Source: JAFAXD01 sp963760435
GTDB taxonomy: Bacteria > Pseudomonadota > Alphaproteobacteria > Rhizobiales > Xanthobacteraceae
NCBI GenBank assembly: GCA_963760435.1
Contig: CAVXDE010000031.1
Span: 124,001-188,000 of the forward strand
DNA length: 64,000 nucleotides
Direction of reading: 5' to 3'
Position numbers and translations under genes: made by a program. Position 1 is the first letter of the stretch. Every line of letters starts with the position of its first letter. The notes below the pieces were generated by a model. That model saw only the letters and a program-made list of their open reading frames with translations, made no database searches and was not told the DNA's origin. Of the stretch, positions 25,870 through 34,124 are shown one piece after another.

Positions 25870-26736
25870 ATGGAAGCCTTCCTGCACCAGTTCCTGTCAG
25901 GTCTCGCCAATGGCGGCATCTATGCCAGCATCGGCCTTGCGTTGGTGATGATCTATCAGGCGACGCATCATATAAACTTTGCCCAGGGCGAGCAGGGCAT
26001 GTTCTCGGCCTACGTCGCCCTCATTCTCATTCAGGCAGGTGTTCCTTATTGGGCTGCGTTCCTGCTCGCGCTTATCTTCGGGTTCGTCAGCGGAGTTGCG
26101 ATCGAGCGCATCATCATCCGTCCATTTGAGCAGGCGCCGGTTCTGTCGGTCGTCGTCGTATTTCTTGGCCTCCTCTTCATCATCAATAGCCTGGCCGGAT
26201 GGCTGTTTACCTACAACGTGCAGGCGTTCCCGTCGCCATTCCCGGCGGGGCTGGGCGGGCGTTATCTGTCGGCCCACGAGATCGGGATGGTCGGCGTTAC
26301 CCTGTTGACGCTGCTTGTCATCTATCTGTTCTTCCGTTTCACCCCGCTCGGACTTGCCATGCGGGCGGCGGCGCAGAACCCCGACGCGAGCCGTCTCGTT
26401 GGCATCAGGGTCGGTTGGATGCTGGCGCTGGGGTGGGGACTGGCGGGTGCCGCCGGCGCGATCGCCGCCATTATGGCGGCTCCGATTGTCTACATCGAGC
26501 CCAATATGATGGGCGGGATTCTCCTCTATGGATTTGCTGCCGCATTGCTCGGGGGGATCAACAATCCGTGGGGCGCCGCGGCCGGCGGCTTCATCGTTGG
26601 CGTGATCGAAAACCTCGCCGGCGCCTACGTGGTCGGTACCGAACTCAAATTGTCTGTCGCGCTTGTGATCATCATCGTTGTGCTTGTCACGCGGCCGGCC
26701 GGATTGTTCGGCCACACCACGATGACGCGGGTCTAA
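25870..26736 (+). CDS. livH: Branched-chain amino acid-type ABC transporter permease (LivH)
   Basis: This 288-residue inner-membrane permease has eight or so helices. It opens with FLHQFLSGLANGGIYASIGLALVMIY and has the conserved HHINFAQGEQGMF motif, the EAA-like loop around GLAMRAAAQNPDASRLVGI, and GFAAALLGGINNPWGAAAGGFIVGV near the C-terminus. It pairs with the LivM-type permease encoded three bases downstream to form the channel. Confidence 0.93.
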   Translation: MEAFLHQFLSGLANGGIYASIGLALVMIYQATHHINFAQGEQGMFSAYVALILIQAGVPYWAAFLLALIFGFVSGVAIERIIIRPFEQAPVLSVVVVFLGLLFIINSLAGWLFTYNVQAFPSPFPAGLGGRYLSAHEIGMVGVTLLTLLVIYLFFRFTPLGLAMRAAAQNPDASRLVGIRVGWMLALGWGLAGAAGAIAAIMAAPIVYIEPNMMGGILLYGFAAALLGGINNPWGAAAGGFIVGVIENLAGAYVVGTELKLSVALVIIIVVLVTRPAGLFGHTTMTRV

Positions 26737-26738
26737 CT

Positions 26739-27758
26739 ATGGCGACGGCGCATGGCAAGGTGACGCACAACGTAGGCACGGCGGCAGCCGGCGGCACCAA
26801 TACCCGGGTCATTCAGATCGCTGCGCTTGTTGCCTTGCTGGTTGTCGCGCTCGCAATTCCCTTCGTTGCGAGTAGCTATCGACTGCTCCAGTTCACGATG
26901 GTGGTGATCTATTCGATCGCACTCCTGGGCCTCAATATCTTGACCGGCTTCAACGGCCAGATCTCACTCGGCCACGGCGCCTTCTACGCTATCGGCGCCT
27001 ATACCACGGCAATCCTCCTGGAGCGAACCGGGATACCTTATTGGGGCGCGATCCCGATCTCCGGCGCGGTTTGCCTCATCGCAGGGTTCTTGTTTGGGCT
27101 GCCTGCCCTTCGACTCGAAGGTCACTACCTGGCGCTCTCAACCTTCGCGCTCGCAGTCGCTACGCCGCAGTTGTTGAAATTTCGCGCGCTCGAGCCTTGG
27201 ACAGGCGGCGTCCAGGGAACTTACGTCTCGCCGCTTTCGGCCCCGTTTGGACTGCCCCTCGCTGGGGACCAATGGCTTTATCTGGTTGCGCTGATGTTCG
27301 CGATCGCTCTGTTCGTGTTGGCCCGCAACCTGCTGCGCAGCAATACCGGGACGGCCATCATCGCAATTCGCGACCATCCGGTGGCGGCGGCCAGCATGGG
27401 GATCAACATCTCGCTCTACAAATCACTCACCTTCGGGGTGAGTGCGATGTACACCGGCATCGCGGGAGCGCTCGGCGGGCTCGTTGCCCAATTCGTATCG
27501 CCGGACAGCTTTTCGATTTTTCTCTCGCTCGGATTCCTGGTCGGCAGTGTGATCGGTGGTGTCGCGTCCATATCGGGCGCGGTGTTTGGCGCATTGTTCA
27601 TTCAGTTTGTTCCGAATTTCGCCGATCAGATCTCGAAAGCTGCGACCTGGGCGGTCTACGGCGCATTCCTGATCGGATTCATGTATCTGATGCCCACCGG
27701 AGTTGCGGGCGCCCTGACGCGCTTATTGAGACGTATGCGGCTCCTGCACCACACCTAA
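26739..27758 (+). CDS. livM: Branched-chain amino acid-type ABC transporter permease (LivM)
   Basis: This 339-residue second channel subunit has characteristic blocks: LLGLNILTGFNGQISLGHGAFYAIGAY, FGLPALRLEGHYLALSTFALAVA, and the loop AIIAIRDHPVAAASMGINISLYK that meets the ATPases, followed by VGSVIGGVASISGAVFGALF. I take the ATG at 26739, three bases after the LivH stop. An open frame continues upstream to 26199, but that part lies inside LivH and reads as an arginine-rich shadow. Confidence 0.93.
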   Translation: MATAHGKVTHNVGTAAAGGTNTRVIQIAALVALLVVALAIPFVASSYRLLQFTMVVIYSIALLGLNILTGFNGQISLGHGAFYAIGAYTTAILLERTGIPYWGAIPISGAVCLIAGFLFGLPALRLEGHYLALSTFALAVATPQLLKFRALEPWTGGVQGTYVSPLSAPFGLPLAGDQWLYLVALMFAIALFVLARNLLRSNTGTAIIAIRDHPVAAASMGINISLYKSLTFGVSAMYTGIAGALGGLVAQFVSPDSFSIFLSLGFLVGSVIGGVASISGAVFGALFIQFVPNFADQISKAATWAVYGAFLIGFMYLMPTGVAGALTRLLRRMRLLHHT

Positions 27759-27853
27759 GCGTCCGCGGCGGTCGTTCGGCTCGGATCATGCATTGACCGA
27801 TCGTCACCTTTGCTCCCACACTGACTACAAACAATATTTTGGGAGAAACGCCA

Positions 27854-28921
27854 ATGCATCAATGTCATTTGGACTGTCACCATGGGCCTTCGCGCCGACA
27901 TATGCTCGCCATGCTGTCGGCAGCCGGAGCGTCGGCCGTTGGCCTGCGCTACGCCCTCGCGCAGGGCGGGGAGTGGATGATCGACACGCACCATCACATT
28001 TATCCACCGCGCTACGTGAGCGCCAATCTGCAGCGCATCATGGCCGATACGCGAACTCTACCCGCGACCGCCTATACGAGCTGGTCGCCGAAATTGGCGC
28101 TGGAGCAGATGGACAAGGCCAATGTTCGTACGGCGATTGTGTCCATGACCAGCCCTGGCGTGTGGTGGAACAACGACGAGGAAGCGCGCACCTGGGCACG
28201 TGAGTGCAATGAGTTTGGTGCCGGAATGGCGCGCGACTATCCTGGGCGCTTCGGCATGTTTGCGGCGATCCCGTTGCCTGATACGGAGGGCAGCCTACGC
28301 GAAACCGCCTATGCCCTGGATACCTTGAAGCTCGATGGCATCGGACTGCTGACAAGCTATGCCGGCAAGCCGTTGGGCGATGCGTCGTTTGGTCCGGTTT
28401 TTGAGGAGCTCAATCGGCGCAAGGTCGCCGTTTTTGTACATCCCACGATGTCGTGTTGTGGCATGGCCATTAACGGGGTCGATGCGCCGACGATCGATTT
28501 TCCGACTGACACGACGCGTACGATCACCAGCTTGGCGTTCAGCGGTGCCTTCGCCCGTTACCCGGATATCAAATTCATCTTTTCGCACGGCGGCGGGACG
28601 ATGCCGATGATCGTGCAGCGTTTCGGCTCGGTTGGCCGCAATTTCACGCTGGAAGAAATGAAGCAGGCGCTGCCGGATGGGTTTGAAGCCATGGTCAAAC
28701 GGCAGTACTACGATATTGCCAGCGTCGCCATGAACCCGGGCGGGATGGCCGCGGTGCTAAATCTGATCCCCGTGAGCCAGTTGTTTTATGGCTCGGACGC
28801 GCCCTTCGGTTCAACGACAGTGATCGCGGATCGTCTCGCTAAATTCGCGCTCTCACCCGGCGAGATCAAGGCGATTCGCCGCGAAAACGCGCTGCGGTTG
28901 TTTCCGCGTTATGCAGCATAG
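27854..28921 (+). CDS. Tat-exported Amidohydrolase_2 family protein
   Basis: This amidohydrolase of about 355 residues is preceded by a twin-arginine leader (GPSRRHMLAMLSAAGASAVG), so it is predicted to be exported folded, with its metal. The metal motifs are MIDTHHHIYPPRY near residue 45, FVHPTMSC, FIFSHGGGTMP and FYGSDAPFG. They fit the aminocarboxymuconate-semialdehyde decarboxylase-like branch. GGGAGAAA lies upstream of the ATG at 27854. It follows the Liv-type operon by about 95 bases in the same direction, so it may process the compound in the periplasm before uptake. The N-terminal MHQCHLDCHHG stretch is cysteine- and histidine-rich and unusual. Confidence 0.83.
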   Translation: MHQCHLDCHHGPSRRHMLAMLSAAGASAVGLRYALAQGGEWMIDTHHHIYPPRYVSANLQRIMADTRTLPATAYTSWSPKLALEQMDKANVRTAIVSMTSPGVWWNNDEEARTWARECNEFGAGMARDYPGRFGMFAAIPLPDTEGSLRETAYALDTLKLDGIGLLTSYAGKPLGDASFGPVFEELNRRKVAVFVHPTMSCCGMAINGVDAPTIDFPTDTTRTITSLAFSGAFARYPDIKFIFSHGGGTMPMIVQRFGSVGRNFTLEEMKQALPDGFEAMVKRQYYDIASVAMNPGGMAAVLNLIPVSQLFYGSDAPFGSTTVIADRLAKFALSPGEIKAIRRENALRLFPRYAA

Positions 28922-29121
28922 CGTGAGCAATTCTTCAACGCCGACGCGGTGTGCGGGGCAGAAACGGTAGCTTTGTGCGCCGCTGCGTTATGTCGTTGTC
29001 CCTGTTTGCGACATTGTAACAAACAGCAGGAACCAATCACATTCGTGCCGTGTTAGGAGCGCTAGTGGGGGCGATTGCTTTGTCAGTGCATCAACAAAGT
29101 CTCTGTTCGCGAGGTAAGCGA
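28922..29121. promoter_or_regulatory. Upstream region of exopolysaccharide export gene
   Basis: About 200 bases between the amidohydrolase and the export protein gene. The segment around 29008-29032 (GACATTGTAACAAACAGC) is AT-richer than its surroundings and could hold a promoter. GAGG at 29111-29114 is the ribosome site for the ATG at 29122. No gene is supported. Confidence 0.4.
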
Positions 29122-30426
29122 ATGCGCGTACTCCGCCCGGGCGCCATCACAATCGCGTGCGCTGCGCTCCTGGCTTTTCCCTTGTGTCTATCGGCCGCAG
29201 CAGCGGATGCACAATACCGGCTCGGGCCACAAGATAAGCTCAACATCAGAGTTGGCGAATGGCGCGCCAATCGGGCCGACGTCTACGAATGGAAATTACT
29301 CAATGGCGAGTTCATCGTGGATGCGTCGGGCAATCTTTCCCTACCCTTGCTGGGTGACCTCAAAGCGCAAGGCCTAACGCCTGCCGAGCTATCAAGTCGG
29401 ATTTCCGACCGATTGCAGACCAGAGTCGGTCTGGCCGATCGGCCCGAAGCAGCGGTCGAGGTTGCGGAATATCGGCCGTTTTATATCGTTGGCAATGTGG
29501 AACACCCGGGCAAATACCCCTACCGGCCCGGCATGTCGGTGTTGCAGGCAGTGAGCGTCGCGGGCGGGTGGCAGCGGATACTAGATCCCAATTTGCTGCG
29601 GCTGCAGCGTGAAGCGATCGTGAGCCGCGGCGATTTACGCGTCGTCGGCGCCGAACGGGACGCGCTCCTTGCGCGTCGGGCGCGGCTTCAGGCCGAGTTG
29701 GAAAACAAGGACGCGCTCGAGTTCCCGGCGGACGTAACCCGAGCGAAGGACGGCGATCAAGCGACCCGTGAAGAGCAGCTCATCTTTCAGGAGCGCAAGC
29801 AGCGGCTCGAAGCGAAGATCGATTCCTTGACGCGACTGAAAGTTCTCTTGGAAAACGAAGTGACGGCGCTGCAATCGAAAGGCGCTGCGCTCGATCAGCA
29901 GATCAGCCTCGTGCGCAAGGAACTCGATAACATCAGTAGCCTGGTCAGTCGAGGTTTGTCCTACACGGCGCGCCAGCTGCAGCTCGAACAGAATGTTGCT
30001 CAGCTCGTGAGCACCCGGGTGGACGTCGATCTTTCGATGGTCCGAACCCGTCAGGATATTAGCAAGGCAGAGCGCGATATCGTCGATCTCGGCCATGAAC
30101 GGCGCGACGACATCTTGACGGATCTACGCAAGACCGAGGGCCGTCTTGCCGAGCTTGCGCAAAAGGCCGCGACCGCCGAGAGCCTGGTCCACGACTCCGA
30201 GGTGACCGCGCCGATCGCCGCCGATCAGCGCGCCGATGCCGAGACTCAACCGCCCGTCCTGACCGTCCTTCGGCGAGGGGACGATGGCACCGTCCACGAA
30301 ATAACCGTCGGGGAAACCGACCCGATCGAGCCAGATGATACGATCAAGGTTCAGAGGCCACTCGCCGGCGGGCGAACGGCAGCGGACACCGGGTTGCAGC
30401 GTCCAGATTCCTTTGCAGCGAAATAG
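29122..30426 (+). CDS. Polysaccharide export protein with long coiled coil (ExoF-like)
   Basis: This 434-residue envelope protein has a signal peptide (RPGAITIACAALLAFPLCLS). It then has the Poly_export domain (QYRLGPQDKLNIRVGEW, GNLSLPLLGDLKAQGLTPAEL), a SLBB-like segment (VEHPGKYPYRPGMSVLQAVSVAGG), and a helical coiled coil of roughly residues 190-370 rich in Lys, Glu and Leu. This layout fits ExoF-type proteins that pair with a Wzz/ExoP protein to carry exopolysaccharide across the periplasm. I chose the ATG at 29122 because GAGG precedes it and the leader begins there. The gene opens the exopolysaccharide locus and is convergent with a glycosyltransferase gene. Confidence 0.87.
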   Translation: MRVLRPGAITIACAALLAFPLCLSAAAADAQYRLGPQDKLNIRVGEWRANRADVYEWKLLNGEFIVDASGNLSLPLLGDLKAQGLTPAELSSRISDRLQTRVGLADRPEAAVEVAEYRPFYIVGNVEHPGKYPYRPGMSVLQAVSVAGGWQRILDPNLLRLQREAIVSRGDLRVVGAERDALLARRARLQAELENKDALEFPADVTRAKDGDQATREEQLIFQERKQRLEAKIDSLTRLKVLLENEVTALQSKGAALDQQISLVRKELDNISSLVSRGLSYTARQLQLEQNVAQLVSTRVDVDLSMVRTRQDISKAERDIVDLGHERRDDILTDLRKTEGRLAELAQKAATAESLVHDSEVTAPIAADQRADAETQPPVLTVLRRGDDGTVHEITVGETDPIEPDDTIKVQRPLAGGRTAADTGLQRPDSFAAK

Positions 30427-30459
30427 TCCGCCAGTTGGCGAAGCTCCTGGCAAGGCGAG

Positions 30460-31575
30460 CTACGGTGCAGACAAACTGATACCGTTGACGCGCTGAGGAG
30501 ACCTGCCTATCAAACCGAGCGCTTCCTCGTAGACACGCATCGTCTCCAACGCGGTCCGCTCCACGTGCAGCCAATCCAGGTTGCTGCGTGCACGCTCGCG
30601 CCAAGCCGTGAGCCTCTCGGGGTTCATCAGCAAAGCAGCAATGGCCGCCGCAAGGGCGTTCGGATCGCGCGGAGGCACCAGAATGCCGGCTTCCCCGTGG
30701 TCGAGACCCTCTGGGATGCCGTCAACATTGGTGGCGACGATTGCGCATCCTGCTTCGCGCGCTTCCGGAATGACCAAGGGCATTGGATCTTTGCGGGACG
30801 CGAGCACAAAAACGTCGGCTTGTGCGAGCAGCAGCGCCGGATCGCGGCAAAAGCCGAGAAAGTGGATTCGATCCGCGTGTGGTGTTGCACGCCCCTGCGC
30901 TTCGAATTCCGCGCGATCCGGTCCATCACCAATAATGTAGAGCGAGGCGTTGCCCACTTCCGCGACAATCTGGGAGAAAGCTGTAATCAATTCGCCGATG
31001 CCCTTGCGGTGATACATGCCGGCCAAGGTCACGATGGCGGGCCGGGCAAGTGTAACTGTCGTGGCTCCATCTGCTGATGGCCGTCGGCGCGGCGAACCCA
31101 ACGGGCCGTTTCGGACCACGCGGATCTTTCGATCCGGCAGCCAACGGCTCTGCAGACGCTCGGCGACGGCGCTGCTCACTGCGATCACCCGATCGCCAAC
31201 TCCCATCAGGATCGAACTTCGCTGAAACTCATTATGTACCGTCGTTATCAGCTGAAACCGGCTCGTGACGCGCGCCGCGGCGGCCAGCATGGCGCCCGTC
31301 ATCATATGCGCGTGAACAATATCCGGGCGCGTTTGCTCAACGATTGAGCGAAGACGGAAGAACGCCTGGATCAACACAGCCGGCCGACGCCATTGTTGAT
31401 CCAGATTGAGATGTGACACTCCGTACTGAGTTATCAAATCGACATAGGAACCACCTGCACTGGCGAAGAATACATTGTGTCCGTCGCTTGCCTGCAGACA
31501 GGCAAGATCCACGGCCACGTTCATGATGCCGTTGCCGATTTCGTGGCAATGATTTGCGAGGTGAAGAATACGAAT
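30460..31575 (-). CDS. Glycosyltransferase family 4 protein, probable ATT start
   Basis: This GT-B glycosyltransferase of about 371 residues has a C-terminal donor domain: VTLAGMYHRKGIGELITAF, LYIIGDGPDRAEFE, and the E-x7-E region MPLVIPEAREAGCAIVATN. It would add a sugar to the lipid-linked repeat unit. The first ATG is at 31524, but homology clearly begins 17 codons earlier, reading RILHLANHCHEIGNGI. No ATG, GTG or TTG occurs in that stretch. An ATT at 31573-31575 is preceded by AGGAG (31584-31588) with eight bases between, so ATT is the likely start. The gene diverges from the Wzz-like gene. Confidence 0.82.
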   Translation of the reverse strand: MRILHLANHCHEIGNGIMNVAVDLACLQASDGHNVFFASAGGSYVDLITQYGVSHLNLDQQWRRPAVLIQAFFRLRSIVEQTRPDIVHAHMMTGAMLAAAARVTSRFQLITTVHNEFQRSSILMGVGDRVIAVSSAVAERLQSRWLPDRKIRVVRNGPLGSPRRRPSADGATTVTLARPAIVTLAGMYHRKGIGELITAFSQIVAEVGNASLYIIGDGPDRAEFEAQGRATPHADRIHFLGFCRDPALLLAQADVFVLASRKDPMPLVIPEAREAGCAIVATNVDGIPEGLDHGEAGILVPPRDPNALAAAIAALLMNPERLTAWRERARSNLDWLHVERTALETMRVYEEALGLIGRSPQRVNGISLSAP

Positions 31576-31674
31576 GGCGCTAGCTCCTAGTGTATTTGCC
31601 CCACGCTGCGGTGCTGTGCATTTTCAGCTTCAGGATGATGGTGTCAACAGTACGAGAAGAATACAGATTATTTG

Positions 31675-33255
31675 ATGACAAAGGGTCGCTCTGCGACAAT
31701 GCTTCGAGGAACCAATAGAAAGGCGGTGCGTTGCGACACGTTATCTATCTCGGGAGCGCGGGGTACGCAAAGTTCAATGTTGCAACAAGGACCCGGTATT
31801 CAGCTGCAGGCAAAAACCGGCGCCGGGCCCGCGCGCCTGTTCTCTCGTGCAGACGTTGGGATTTTCTGGAAGAAATATGCCCGACTGATGATCGGTAGCA
31901 TGTTGGTCGCCGTCGCTGGGGCGATCGTCTATTTGATCTCGGCGTCTCCTAGTTACGTTGGACGCTCGGAACTGCTGATCGAGCCACTGAAATTTCAGGG
32001 AGGCGGAGATTCGGGTGCGCAGGCGATCCCGGTCGACCAAGGGCAGGTTGAAAGCCAGGTCGAGGTCTTGCGGTCCAAGAAGGTAGCGGACGACGTCATC
32101 CATCGGCTCAACCTGACAAGCGATCCGGAGTTTGTGCCTGCCAAAACTCCGGGTGACGCAGCCGAGCAATTTCGTATCGCGTCCGAGGAATTTGCCTCTC
32201 GTCTCAACGTTCGCCGCATTGGCCAATCCTATGTGGTTGAGGTGACTTTCCGCGCGAGCAAGCCCGAAAAAGCCGCGCAGATCGTGAACGCCGTCGATGA
32301 TGCCTACCTCAACGGTGGATGGCGCTTCGATCCGCGCTTTGATCACTTTCGGCGCTTCGCCGAGCAAGTCGAAAAACAAGCGCTGACGGTCTCCAACGTC
32401 CATGTCATTACGCCGGCAACTCCTCCGATCGGCAAGAGCAGCCCGCAAACAAAGCTTGTGCTCGCGCTCGCGGTCCTGTTGGGCGGCCTCGTGGGATCGG
32501 GCTCTGCAATGGCACTCCACAGCCTCGATCGCACTGCGCAGTCGCCGGCACAGATCAAGCGCGATGCCGGTGTCGAATGCCTGGGAACGCTCCCGCTGTT
32601 CCGAAGCAAGCCCGCCAAATCCAACCTCTATGGCTTCAATTGCGTTGCGCAGGCGCCCTACTCGCGGTTCAGCGACGCCATGCAATCGATCAAGACCGCA
32701 ATCGATCTAGCTGCACTGGGACAGGATCTAGGCTCAATCGGCATCGTTTCCTCGGAACCACTGGTCGGCAAAAGCACGGTCGCCAGTAACCTTGCCACCC
32801 TTTATTCGCTCGCAGGAGCTCGTCCGCTGTTGCTTGATCTCAATTTCCGCAACCCGTCGCTGAGCACAGTGCTCGCGCCGGCCGGTAAATCCGGGCTGCT
32901 CGAGCTTGTGCAAGGCAAGGGCGCGGAGGGGATCGTGTATGACGAGCGTATTGAGGCGTTTTTCCTGCCGTTGATTGGCGGCCGTCGCATCGCCCGCGCC
33001 CTCGATCTCGTCGGTCCGGGGCTTTTGAAGCAACTGCTGGACATTTTGCACAAATCCCACTCGCCAGTCATTCTCGATCTGCCCTCCTTGCGCACGGCTC
33101 CCGACACGCGGGCGATTTGTGCGGCGCTGGACAGCAACATCATGGTCGCAGAATGGATTCGCACGGACACCGATAGCATTCGCGAGGCGGCGGCCTCGTT
33201 CGAAGCTGCGAATGCGCATCTTCTCGGGACCATCGTCAACAAGTTCGATGGCTGA
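31675..33255 (+). CDS. Wzz/ExoP-like chain-length determinant fused to degenerate BY-kinase domain
   Basis: This inner-membrane protein of about 526 residues has an N-terminal Wzz domain flanked by two helices (LMIGSMLVAVAGAIVYLIS and LVLALAVLLGGLVGSGSAM) and a C-terminal P-loop domain. Walker A is VSSEPLVGKSTVASNLA. Walker A-prime reads LLLDLNFRNP, with asparagine where BY-kinases have the second aspartate. Walker B is VILDLPS. The tyrosine-rich tail of classical BY-kinases is missing; the protein ends in VNKFDG. It probably sets polymer length with ExoF and may not autophosphorylate. The start is uncertain: ATG at 31675, 31702 or 31777. Confidence 0.82.
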   Translation: MTKGRSATMLRGTNRKAVRCDTLSISGARGTQSSMLQQGPGIQLQAKTGAGPARLFSRADVGIFWKKYARLMIGSMLVAVAGAIVYLISASPSYVGRSELLIEPLKFQGGGDSGAQAIPVDQGQVESQVEVLRSKKVADDVIHRLNLTSDPEFVPAKTPGDAAEQFRIASEEFASRLNVRRIGQSYVVEVTFRASKPEKAAQIVNAVDDAYLNGGWRFDPRFDHFRRFAEQVEKQALTVSNVHVITPATPPIGKSSPQTKLVLALAVLLGGLVGSGSAMALHSLDRTAQSPAQIKRDAGVECLGTLPLFRSKPAKSNLYGFNCVAQAPYSRFSDAMQSIKTAIDLAALGQDLGSIGIVSSEPLVGKSTVASNLATLYSLAGARPLLLDLNFRNPSLSTVLAPAGKSGLLELVQGKGAEGIVYDERIEAFFLPLIGGRRIARALDLVGPGLLKQLLDILHKSHSPVILDLPSLRTAPDTRAICAALDSNIMVAEWIRTDTDSIREAAASFEAANAHLLGTIVNKFDG

Positions 33256-33297
33256 CATTTGCTTGGTAGCCCATCGCAAACAAGAGGTTGCAATCTG

Positions 33298-34110
33298 GTG
33301 CGCCGCTTAGGTTTTGCCATCGGTACAGTGTTGCTCGGTACAGGCGTGATGCTGCTCGCGTTTGGCGGCGGCACGACCAGCTTTGGGATGCCGGATGTTT
33401 TGGATCTCACACCCTATCATGTGACCTTTGCCGATGAATTTGATCAGCTCGATGTGTCTCCGTGGGGACCCCATACCCGTTGGACAGCGCACACCCCGTG
33501 GAACGGAGATTTCGGCGACGCCGCCTTCAGCAATCCCGCGCCGGAATTTCCGTTCACCATCCAAAACGGCGTGCTCCGCATCGAAGCCCGCAAGATGCCG
33601 GACGGCAAGTGGCGGTCAGGCCTGCTCTCTTCGACGGATCCCAAGGGAAATGGTTTTACGCAGCAATTCGGATATTTCGAGATGCGCGCCAAGCTTCCGC
33701 CGGGACCCGGTCTGTGGCCGGCATTCTGGTTGATCGCCAATCGTGATCCGGATACGTCGGCAGAGATCGACATCATGGAGCACTATGGGGTTGCTCCGGA
33801 CAAGTACGAGTCGGTCATGCATGTCTGGCCGAAGGACGGCCGCGGTCGCCAATATCAGGAGCGCCTTGTGCATTCGGTCCCAGCCGGCAGTCTGTACAAC
33901 GACTTTCATACCTTCGGCGCCACGGTCGAACCGGACACCACAACCTTCTATCTCGACCGGGTGGCAATTGCGCGCACGCCAACGCCTCCCGAGCACCAGC
34001 GTCCCATGTTCATCCTGGTTGATCTGGCACTTGGGGCCGGGTGGCCGATCGATCAAACACCCAGCCCATCCTACATGTACGTCGACTATATCCGGGCGTA
34101 CGCGAAGTAG
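33298..34110 (+). CDS. Secreted glycoside hydrolase family 16 (ExoK-like glycanase)
   Basis: This 270-residue secreted beta-glycanase has an N-terminal signal peptide or anchor (RRLGFAIGTVLLGTGVMLLAF). The GH16 fold shows YHVTFADEFDQLDVSPWG, FTQQFGYFEMRAKLPPGPGLWPAFWLI split by the usual loop, and the catalytic motif AEIDIMEHYG, whose two glutamates act as nucleophile and acid/base. In exopolysaccharide loci such enzymes trim the polymer and affect its length. The start is taken as GTG at 33298, with GAGG at 33284-33287. A TTG at 33259 is possible but has no ribosome site. It lies 42 bases after the Wzz-like gene. Confidence 0.88.
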   Translation: MRRLGFAIGTVLLGTGVMLLAFGGGTTSFGMPDVLDLTPYHVTFADEFDQLDVSPWGPHTRWTAHTPWNGDFGDAAFSNPAPEFPFTIQNGVLRIEARKMPDGKWRSGLLSSTDPKGNGFTQQFGYFEMRAKLPPGPGLWPAFWLIANRDPDTSAEIDIMEHYGVAPDKYESVMHVWPKDGRGRQYQERLVHSVPAGSLYNDFHTFGATVEPDTTTFYLDRVAIARTPTPPEHQRPMFILVDLALGAGWPIDQTPSPSYMYVDYIRAYAK

Positions 34111-34124
34111 GTGATCGGCCCCGT

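Noticed and set aside
26199..26738. N-terminal extension of LivM by 180 codons
   Set aside because: Overlaps LivH completely and lacks any similarity; a normal start lies three bases after the LivH stop.
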